NCBI GenBank assembly: GCA_963920705.1
Contig: OY987240.1
Coordinates: forward strand, 7,667,676-7,731,675
DNA from: Odiellus spinosus
Lineage: Eukaryota > Arthropoda > Arachnida > Opiliones > Phalangiidae
Reading direction: 5' to 3'
DNA: 64,000 nt
How positions within the stretch are numbered: the stretch's first letter is position 1; each line of letters begins with the position of its first letter. Positions 55,975 through 64,000 of this stretch are shown here, piece by piece. Under the pieces are notes generated by a model, which worked only from the letters and a program-made list of their open reading frames with translations, was not told where the DNA came from and searched no databases. The position numbers were made by a program, and so were the translations under genes.

Positions 55975-56060
55975 TGGAACAGAGTAATAGACTTCAAAGG
56001 TGGGTTAATAGGCTTCTGCTATTAACTCTGCCGCTAGAGGACGCTAATAACCGCGCGCCA
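55975..56060. repeat. Dispersed repeat block shared with 29.2 kb
   Basis: TATGGAACAGAGTAATAGAC and TTCAAAGGTGGGTTAATAGG align with 29225-29275. Confidence 0.45.
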
Positions 56061-56209
56061 AGTTTTATCATCCCTTGCTATCTATTTAGGTAGATGCCCA
56101 TTAGTTAATGGTACTAGGCGAAGACTTCTATAAAAGCGACCTTAATACCATATAGAAATTACCCGTAAAGTCATAATACAGGGGTACCAAAAATGTACTG
56201 CTTTTCCTA

Positions 56210-56976
56210 GAGCTCTGAATCGGATATCCATTACCTTCTGTTATTCGTATATTTTCAGATATTTTATTTTCGGATAAATTGTTTGTAACAAAAAAAATTA
56301 AATTTCTATATTTGTGTATTTGTTAAACGTATAAGGTTTACCCCAAGATAAGCGTTTGGCGTTTTACCTATCTACAAATTACTCGTATCGAACGTATAAC
56401 GATGGATAAGAAACATTCGCGTTTCCAGAATTAGTCTAAAATATAATAAAAATATTTCTAATTGACTTTTAATTCGAACAATAGAAATAAAGCAACGAAA
56501 CTAAGATTTTAAATCATCTTTTTATTCGTTATTTTTCACGAAAATAAATTTTTAATGTTTTTTATCCGAACGTATAACGCGGATAATATTCTAAGATAAG
56601 ACCATTTTTGGATAAAAAGGATATGGATTACGTTTTTTTACTTTATTTTCGAATAAGTTAACTCGAATAATATACATCACAATTTAGTAGATTTATCCAA
56701 TTAAATAAAAATTATACGAATTCCGAGCTTTAGCTTTTCCGGATCCTGTATCCATAGTTTAACTAAATGGTATTGACATTTCATTATACGTTAGAAAACG
56801 AGTAATTTGTAGGTAGATAAAGCGGCGAAGGCTTATCTTCGGGTAAACCTTATACGTTTAACAATTATACGAATATAGAAATTTCATTGTTTTATTTACA
56901 CACAATTTATCCGAAAATAAAATATCTGAAAATATACGAATAACGGAAGATAAAGGATCGATCCGATTCCGAGCTC
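56210..56976. mobile_element. MITE with ~190-bp inverted ends and TA target
   Basis: Left end GAGCTCTGAATCGGAT and right end ATCCGATTCCGAGCTC, flanked by TA (56208-56209 and 56977-56978). Long inverted arms run to about 56402 and from about 56780, sharing TTATTCGTATATTTTCAGAT, GGTTTACCC and ACAAATTACTCGT words. A TA site suggests Tc1/mariner-type mobilisation. It sits exactly at the 5' end of the receptor pseudogene. Confidence 0.82.
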
Positions 56977-56980
56977 TATA

Positions 56981-57876
56981 AGAAATAAACGTCACAAACG
57001 AGGATTCCAAGAAATCTATCTAGTGTCTAATTAAAAAAAATTGAAATAATTTCATTTTTCGTAAAATTTTTAAATTTATGAATATGTTCGGATTATTTCA
57101 AGAGAATCGGTATTACCCTAGAAAATACGTAACCTTCTAAATGCTTCTACGTATTGTCTCTATTTGACAAGCACCAATATTTACAAAGGAACAAAACAAA
57201 CTGAAAGTGTCTATTACGTGTATATTACGTTACAAAGAATGCATGTCGTCAACTACTTGGCAATTTTCAATAAATCATTCGTTGGAACTATATTGAACTC
57301 CTTGAAATTTTCAACCAAATATAAAGCACCGAAAGTTTTAAATTTATGTTTAATTATATCCTTACCGAAAAGTCATATTAATCTTTTACATATAATGATT
57401 AATTTCAGCGAAATTTCAAGTAGAAAAGCTTTACTCGAATTGGCTAGCGAAAAATTGTTTGAGTATCCAATTCCGAATTCAATATTTTGGTTCTCATTCG
57501 CGTGGAACTTTTCTATTTTTTGTAATTTTTTTCGACATTACTCTTTTCCATAATTCAACTTATTGTAGTTTTCGCCCTGGGGATTTTACGCTGCAAAGCA
57601 AAACAGTTTGGTATTCAAATATCGAATCGCTAAAAAGGTTTCAACGAAATTTTTAAATTGCACACGGAATCTATCGAATCTTTAAACCCCGTTAATCAAG
57701 CTCAATCAAAATTTTTGAACTCTCGAGATAACGTTTTTTCAAATATTTCCCGGTTAATTTTAGTTTTATTGGTAACGTTATCATGGGCGCCATTTCCTAT
57801 TTGTTGTTGCAAGCATTGTTTGATATCGAACAAATTCGTGTTTAAATATTTCAAATTGTGCTTGCATAAATATTAG
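56981..57876 (+). pseudogene. Gustatory receptor paralogue, truncated and broken
   Basis: Aligns with 54503-55680 of the intact receptor. Homology starts at AGAAATAAACGTCAC, four bases beyond the adjacent MITE, so the insertion removed or displaced the start. A stop at 57138 breaks YVTF-; then NIYKGTKQTESV, NKSFVGTILNSLKFSTKY and SEISSRKALLELASEKLF follow the parent closely. A frameshift occurs near 57540. After KLHTE the sequence jumps to IESLNPVNQAQ, a deletion of about 240 bp covering the fifth and sixth membrane segments. A shifted frame holds the last segment. Clearly dead. Confidence 0.9.
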
Positions 57877-57889
57877 TTAGAGCATTAAA

Positions 57890-57980
57890 GTATTCCAGAC
57901 GGTATATTCCCATTGCGCCGAATCCCAATAGACCGAATTCCCATTAGACCGAATTCCGCCCAAGATTTCGATGAAATTAG
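57890..57980. repeat. Short phrase repeat of CCCATTAGACCGAATT
   Basis: Three drifting copies of CC(A/C)ATTGCGCCGAATCCC / CCATTAGACCGAATTCC. The wording overlaps that in the cores of copies A and F and at 19.9 kb. Confidence 0.55.
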
Positions 57981-58017
57981 CCAAACGGCGGGTTTAATAT
58001 TCTCCTAAACGACCGAC

Positions 58018-58735
58018 GCGATATTAAAAACAGGCCAGCTGGCCTGTTTTATTTATAGGTGTCTCAAAATTTCATTAGAAAAGTCTATGGAGATTTGTCT
58101 TATGAGGTGGAATTCTTTGTCATAATGATAACTGAGATATTCTTCTTCTTCTTCTTCTTCTTCTTCTTCTTCTCCCGACCGCGAGTCCGTTTCATTGAGA
58201 GTTTGCATTCGAGAGAGAAAAATATGTTAGGATCATGGGGGTACTCTATATTTTTCTATGTTTTTCTGATGAATACTTCGACTGAGATAACAAAAGCTTT
58301 ATAGATAACGTTGAAGCCCCGTGAAAGACGGCGTTTCATTCAGAGTTTGCATTCGAGAGAGAGAGAAATGTTGGGATGTTCTATAATTTTTATACTTTTC
58401 TGATGTTGAATACTACGACTGAGATAACAAAAACTTTAGATAACGTTAAAGCGAAAGACGGAATAAGGAAACTATTTTTTTAGTCAAAGCGAAAGACGGA
58501 ATAAGGAAACTATTTTTTTAGTCTCTATATCTAAGAAACGCACGGAATGTTTTGTTGATAATGTTTTATTAACAAAATTAGAATGATGTACCGTAGGGTA
58601 GATAAACTAGGGTATTTCACATTAGCCTCAATGATATATAGAGATGAGATTTCCAAAATGTCTTAGAAAAATGGACTCTGAGACAGATTTAATTAATTCA
58701 TTAGTTTATAAAAATCGGCGGTGGGACACCACTCC
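58018..58735 (+). repeat. Hairpin-(TTC)n repeat, long copy 1
   Basis: Opens with the perfect hairpin ACAGGCC-AGCT-GGCCTGT. Then TTTATAGGTGTCTCAAAATT, TATGGAGATTTGTCTTATGA, a (TTC)n tract at 58140-58173, CCGACCGCGAGTCCGTTTCA, a twice-repeated TTTGCATTCGAGAGAGA segment, and ATGGACTCTGAGACAGA near the end. It aligns with 59300-60090. Short open frames across it are not conserved. Confidence 0.85.
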
Positions 58736-58789
58736 CCCAGTAGGCCACTCTTTGTTAGTGGGCCCGTTTTTTATCTTGCCTACTTTGGG

Positions 58790-58826
58790 TATAAAAGGCT
58801 AGGTATTCAGCGAAACAATATCATTT
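58790..58826 (+). promoter_or_regulatory. Core promoter: TATA box plus initiator
   Basis: TATAAAAGG starts at 58790. An initiator match TCATTT (consensus TCAKTY) starts at 58821, placing +1 at 58823, 33 bp from the TATA start. This is a typical metazoan TATA-Inr spacing. It lies about 110 bp before the small frame that follows. Confidence 0.5.
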
Positions 58827-58931
58827 GACTGCTTAATATCTCGACGTCAACTTGGAAGTATTGGTTAGTCATTACTTTGAACTCCAAGGTGGAAGGATAG
58901 CGTCTCATCTTCATTAACTGACTGGCGTGCC

Positions 58932-59126
58932 ATGAAACACTCGTCCATCACATTGTCAGCAGTATCTACTTATCATCTGCATAAGTCATTCTATGAAGAA
59001 ACCTGCCTGCTAGAAAACCGCGCTATGCGTCAAGACTTTGAGGAAGTGGGAACCCTGAGCAAGAATTTCTACATCGTCAGCCTGATCATTGCATACATGG
59101 AAATATTTATTTTAACCATCGCGTGA
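58932..59126 (+). CDS. Small membrane-protein candidate, 64 residues
   Basis: ATG at 58932 with a GTGCC-ATG context, stop TGA, and AATAAA at 59140, giving a compact intronless unit with the TATA/Inr pair upstream. The N-terminal two-thirds is polar and carries two Cys-free acidic stretches around ENRAMRQDFEEV. The C-terminus FYIVSLIIAYMEIFILTI is a single hydrophobic segment, so the topology would be tail-anchored. No family is recognised. It lies in single-copy sequence (58736-59298) between two copies of the hairpin-(TTC)n repeat. The promoter and poly-A signals make it better than a random frame, but it remains unproven. Confidence 0.42.
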   Translation: MKHSSITLSAVSTYHLHKSFYEETCLLENRAMRQDFEEVGTLSKNFYIVSLIIAYMEIFILTIA

Positions 59127-59299
59127 ATTACGCTTGACTAAATAAATCATATTTGTTATAGAGGTGTTTTTATTTCAATGTCACACATACTTGTTATTTT
59201 AAAACCTTTAACTAAGGGATACTGGTCTCTTGTTTACATTTTTAGGTTTTCGGCAATATGGGTATCTAATTTTAGGAATTCCTGAAAAACTGTTACCCA

Positions 59300-60090
59300 C
59301 CTATATTAAAAACAGGCCAGCTGGCCTGTTTTATTTATAGGTGTCTCAAAATTTCATTAGAAAAGTCTATGGAGATTTGTCTTATGAGGTGGAATCTTTT
59401 TTGTCAATGATAACTGAGGTTTTCTCCTTCTTCTTCTTCTTCTTCTTCTTCGTCCGACCGCGAGTCCGTTTCATTGAGTGTTTGCATTCGAGAGAGAAAA
59501 ATTTGTTAGGCTCGTGGGGGTACTCTATATTTTTCTATACGTTTCGGATTAATACTAAGACTGAGATAACAAAAGCTGTAGATAAGGTTGAAACACCGTG
59601 AAAGACGGCGTTTCATTGGGAGTTTGCATTAGAAAGAGAGAAATGTGTTAGATTTACAAGGGTGTTCTATTATATTTTTATTATACTTTTATTATGTTGA
59701 ATACTAAGACTGAATAACAGTAGCTTTGATTACGTTGGATAGGAAGACGGATAAAAAGATAACGTTGGTGTATGCAGTTGAATAAAAAAATTGTGTCTAA
59801 TTAAATATAAATAATAAAGCAGAACGCGAGAGATACAAACGATATATGTTTTGGTTTAAAAGATATAGGACGATGCCTAGAATTCTACGTATTGAGTCAA
59901 ATACAAAACAGTGTTTTTAACGTTTATAGTGCGTATTGAATTTTTTTTATCAATGATTATAAGCCACAGGGTACATAAACTTGGGTATTATACAATAGCC
60001 CAAATGGTATATAACGGTGAGATTTTGAAATGTCTTAGAAAATGGACTCTGAGACAGACGTACAATAAATTGATTTAGTTATAAAAGTTG
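59300..60090 (+). repeat. Hairpin-(TTC)n repeat, long copy 2
   Basis: Same hairpin and order as 58018-58735, with a shorter (TTC)n at 59429-59450 and the matching end ATGGACTCTGAGACAGACGT. Confidence 0.85.
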
Positions 60091-60149
60091 GCGGGAAATT
60101 TAAATGATGCTGCAGAATTTAAAGGAGTCTAGAAAGGATACGGATATAA

Positions 60150-60335
60150 GAACAAAATTGGACACACGCGCGATAGGACACAATATCGATGGGATATAAT
60201 CTCGATGGGACGCAATCTCGACAGAACATAATGTCGATGCAACACAATCTTGATAGACCGTAATCTTCATGTACATAATCTCAAGTGGAATCTTTATCGA
60301 TAGTTCACAACCTCGAAAGGACATTTTGTTTCCTT
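60150..60335. repeat. Degenerate ~20-bp phrase repeat (GGACACAATATCGAT)
   Basis: About nine drifting copies of a GGAC(A/G)CAAT(C/A)TCGATG-type phrase. Unlike other phrase arrays in the window it has no inverted partner nearby. Confidence 0.6.
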
Positions 60336-62672
60336 GCCCTTCTTGTAATATTTTAGGTAAGGTTACGTTAGTTAATCACTCGAACTACGTCATCCCTCCA
60401 ACTAGTTAAACACTTGCTCTAACCCATTCCTCTTATAATATTATAGGTAAGGTTACGTTAGTAGAGTGCAACAGTCTCAGTCTGATTTAGTTGCAGTCGA
60501 CGCGAAGTCAGCCCCTTTTGAGTATTCGAACTTTCGGTACTATCATGTGTTCGACATAACGAACTTTCGGACTCGTCGTCCAATTCTTACAATGGGATGT
60601 AAATACGTTTTTCAGTTGGCCTATCGCCAGTAGGCCAAATCCGTTTTTTAAGGGAAGTCGACGTAGTTTTTCGAGAGATAAAAGTCATTTGCGCCTATGG
60701 ATAGAACACATTCTCTCTCTGTCATTCATGCGTTCAACATCGTGTAAAAAAAAAAAAGTTGACGTCTCTAGCCTGCTGCAGAGGTGGAAGTTCCGTGGTG
60801 ACGCCTAGAATGTCTTAGCCTTCAAGGATTAGGATAGGCCAAATAGAGGACAAGTAGTGGATAGATGCCTGGGGCCATCATCCTGTACATCTCTTGGACA
60901 GCAGAGTAAAGGAAGACTTACGTTTCTTTAGGAACAGTGCGGAGGACTTGGCATAGTTTTTTGCAAATATGTTCTTTAACGCGATGTTGTTTTTACGACT
61001 TCGTTTGCTTTTTTTTGCAGGGCTCTTTGAATTTATGAGAATTATACTTGTAATAATAAAGTTTAATGTTTATTCTGGTCTCGATCGTCTCGTTAATTCT
61101 CGAGTAGATATTTTAGTATCTTAGTGGATGTTCATGGTGATCACTTTTCGTTATCTTTAAGTTAGCAGATTAAAACAACGCTAGTAAGGTCACGTCAGGC
61201 TAGTATATTTTATCATTCGAATGAGCCAATGTCCCTTTAGCTAGTAATCCCTTGGTATCACCCTTCTCTCTTATAATTGACGAGTTCGGAATTGAAGCGA
61301 ATCTTCCAGAGCCATGGCGCGATTGAGGTATAACATCGTTATGCCGCTTTCGTCGTTCTTATTCTAAACTAAGCGTAGTGGATGAATACATGGATGGAAA
61401 CAAAGAAAGTGTCATCATATTATATGTAACGGCAAATTCGGACTTTATTTATATTTTCTTATATAACCTTTAAAATCTTTGACTCCTACCCTTTAATTCG
61501 TAAATACTTTTATTTGTAAACGGCAGAGACTCCGCCCCCCCCAGAACAATTACAGTCGTAGGGTGTTTTTTCTTTTAGGTCTTCCGATACGCGTATCTAG
61601 CTAGCGCGAGGTCGGAGGTTAGAGTTGTAATGGTTCTTCTTGCACATGGACTTCTTTTTTTTTATAAATCGGTCCCATGTGTACTCAATTTTAAGAAAAC
61701 TTTAAATTCCTTTTAGTTGCCATGCCCGCGTATGCCGCGTCATGGTACCAATTATATATTTTCCTACTTACTGGTATCCTGAGGTTGGACTGGAGACTTA
61801 AAAGCGAGAGGTCATAATTTTTAAATTGAGTTTAAATATACGGAGTAAGAAAAAGGCTTGATCGCCATGTACAAATAAAATCTAACCGGGCAATCAGATG
61901 ATTCTAAATCACGCGATGACGAGACGTCAGCGACCAGTATTCTGTATACATTTCAATCTTTAATTGTGCGCGTCAGTCCACCATTATTTGTGCGCGTCGT
62001 GTAACGCGTCCTCACAGGAAAACGAGTGAGTTCAAAGCTATTTTAAAAGGGTACCAATTAATTAGGTCAAAACTATTAATCTAATAGCCCATGAGGTGCA
62101 CCATGGCAGACCAGTATTTATTAAGTGTTGGTAATAATTTTCATTAACCGGCAAATAAACTGAATGGTTTCATTTTAAATCTAAGTGAAAAATGAAAATT
62201 AAACGGTATAAACCATCAAAATGAAAACAACGGCTTAAGCGATGTTAATATTCATCTAAATCGAAAGCACTTCTGAATTAAACTGTGTGAAATGAAATTT
62301 AAGAACTATAGTTTTATGCTGAGAGTATTGACGTGTTCGTTCTGCGGGAGCTCGAGGGAATATTTTTGAATATGGCAAAAACAAGAACTTAATCAATTTA
62401 CTTTTAAAAAGATCGAATAACGTGCTGCGATCGAGATTAAAAAAGATGTCGCGTGCACCATAGGATATTTAATCTTAAACAACAGTTATAGTGCCCCATA
62501 ATTTAGAACAACAATAACCGATTATAAAGTTTGTACAATATAAAATAATCATATATATTAAATCATTTCAATTTAAACTTGTAAATTTGCAATTTTAATT
62601 CCTACCACTAAATTAAAAAAAAAATTGGGTTAATTGATTTACAAGTGTTTAATTTTTCCAAAAGCAAACACA
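60336..62672. other. No gene recognised
   Basis: AT-rich with TTACGTTAG/AGGTAAGG-type words near 60350-60460 and a moderately GC-rich stretch at 61600-62000. No supported exon, tRNA or transposon end. Confidence 0.5.
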
Positions 62673-63602
62673 AATTATACAAAAACGTTGTTTTGCTTCG
62701 CACTTCAAAAAAGTGCATTTATAGGTAAGAATTTCAAACCCGTGAAGGGACAGAAATTATAAATTCACAGTGAAAGAAATATGAAAGTCACAGTCTAAGA
62801 AATCATAAAGCTATAATTATTATACAAAAACGTTGTTTTGCTTCGTACTTCAAAAATGTGCATTTAAAGGTTAGAATTTCAAACCCGTGAAGGGACAGAA
62901 ATTATAAATTCACAGTGAAAGAAATATGAAAGTCACAGTCTAAGAAATCATAAAGCTATAATTATAATAATTAATATGAATAAAAAATTTACAAAAAAAT
63001 GACGTATAAATTCGGCCTATCGAAACTTTTAATTATGCAGAAATCATTCTGTTGTAGAATTCACTCTTGGTAAGGGTAACTAAAAGCCAACTATGCGTGG
63101 AAAGGTAGAATAGCATAATACCAAATAGTTCCTGCCCGCGTTTTTAAAATGTTTAGTTGTTAGGATGGATGGTTGCAGTTTTCAGTTAGTAAAAGGAAAC
63201 ATTCGCCTCTTTATAAAGTTTCTAATCATTAAATCTACATAAGTAAAAGTTTCGATAGGCCGAATTTATACGTCATTTTTTTGTAAATTTTTTATTCATA
63301 TTAATTATTATAATTATAGCTTTATGATTTCTTAGACTGTGACTTTCATATTTCTTTCACTGTGAATTTATAATTTCTGTCCCTTCACGGGTTTGAAATT
63401 CTAACCTTTAAATGCACATTTTTGAAGTACGAAGCAAAACAACGTTTTTGTATAATAATTATAGCTTTATGATTTCTTAGACTGTGACTTTCATATTTCT
63501 TTCACTGTGAATTTATAATTTCTGTCCCTTCACGGGTTTGAAATTCTTACCTATAAATGCACTTTTTTGAAGTGCGAAGCAAAACAACGTTTTTGTATAA
63601 TT
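62673..63602. mobile_element. Large palindrome: 358-bp arms, 214-bp loop
   Basis: Arms 62673-63030 and 63245-63602 are inverse copies that keep exact register from end to end, with no difference found by eye. Each arm contains two ~145-bp units starting TATACAAAAACGTTG and including CACGGGTTTGAAATTC (or inverse). The loop is unique sequence. No flanking duplication is obvious. A fold-back transposon or a recently formed inverted duplication are both possible. Confidence 0.9.
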
Positions 63603-63677
63603 CTAACTGACCTCTCGCAAAAAATGAATATATGTATATTTTCTACTCCTCTTGTTTTTTAATAAAGGCGTTTTAAT

Positions 63678-64000
63678 TAAAAACAGGCCAGCTGGCCTGT
63701 TTTATTTATAGGTGTCTCAAAATTTCATTAGAAAAGTCTATGGAGATTTGTCTTATGAGGTGGAATTCTTTGTCATATTGATAACTGAGATATTAAAAAC
63801 AGGCCAGCTGGCCTGTTTTATTTATAGGTGTCTCAAAATTTCATTAGAAAAGTCTATGGAGATTTGTCTTATGAGGTGGAATCTTTTTTGTCAATGATAA
63901 CTGAGGTTTTCTCCTTCTTCTTCTTCTTCTTCTTCTTCTTCTTCTTCGTCCGACCGCGAGTCCGTTTCATTGAGTGTTTGCATTCGAGAGAGAAAAATGT
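63678..64000 (+). repeat. Hairpin-(TTC)n repeat, head-to-tail pair
   Basis: The first copy (63678-63793) is cut off exactly after ATAACTGAGATATT. The second (63794 onwards) starts there with the same hairpin and continues through (TTC)n at 63914-63945 to the window edge. Confidence 0.85.

Noticed and set aside
58018..58200. Hammerhead-type ribozyme in the hairpin-(TTC)n repeat
   Set aside because: The conserved CUGAUGA and GAAA core elements are not present on either strand.
60336..62672. Possible gene in the long empty stretch
   Set aside because: No frame has a recognisable motif and no exon pair with matching splice phases could be assembled.

Overview
This is nuclear DNA from an animal, most likely an insect or another arthropod. 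It is AT-rich and intron-bearing. It carries chemoreceptor genes of two arthropod types: gustatory receptors ending in the TYxxxxxQF signature, and a variant ionotropic receptor with the usual glutamate-receptor-like membrane core. It also has many short runs of the insect telomere-like word TTAGG/CCTAA. I cannot name the species. Almost everything else is mobile DNA, much of it nested.

Layout. 0.4-3.2 kb: a complete but decayed hAT transposon with an 8-bp target duplication. 3.3-8 kb: a short inverted-repeat element with a 7-bp target duplication, several dispersed-repeat fragments, and two head-to-tail GC-rich elements separated by copies of one 15-bp target sequence. 8.7-25.9 kb: the main field of 'phrase-armed' elements. 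Their ends are GGT...ACC-like and their inverted arms are built from a degenerate ~16-bp phrase (GCGC-AAATGGGAAA type). Four of the six copies have a recognisable or approximate target duplication of about 8 bp. Two sit inside the transposase gene of a second hAT element (11.2-17.1 kb), a third lies 10 bp past its end, and a GC-rich element sits in its leader. 18.3-19.7 kb: a tandem repeat followed by a fold-back structure with a 69-bp palindrome at its core.

23.3-31.2 kb: the C-terminal five exons of an ionotropic receptor (pore, ligand-binding lobe S2 and last membrane segment), reconstructed from splice sites with matching phases. Its introns hold mobile elements. 32.1-33.5 kb: a second, broken receptor of probably the same class, followed by the 3' end of a mobile element. 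36.8-44.2 kb: a complete three-exon gustatory receptor of 403 residues. Its second intron contains a rearranged Tc1/mariner-type element with DD82E spacing, a TTAA-flanked short element and a THAP-domain relic. 45.9-48.8 kb: inverted-repeat elements and a small compact transcription-unit-like segment. 49.4-52.8 kb: a degenerate BEL/Pao retrotransposon interrupted by a TTAGG-bearing perfect hairpin. 54.5-55.7 kb: an intact single-exon gustatory-receptor-like gene of 409 residues, with a dead paralogue at 57.0-57.9 kb. 58-64 kb: four copies of a repeat starting with a perfect short hairpin and carrying a (TTC)n tract, a possible small gene with TATA/Inr-like sequences between two of them, and a hairpin with 358-bp arms.

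Functionally this is a chemoreceptor neighbourhood being remodelled by transposons. The working genes appear to be two gustatory receptors and one ionotropic receptor; their broken relatives lie beside them. The most unusual signal is the family of phrase-armed elements, and the wider tendency in this window for inverted arms to be made of short, drifting words. All calls rest on reading sequence by eye; no database search was run.
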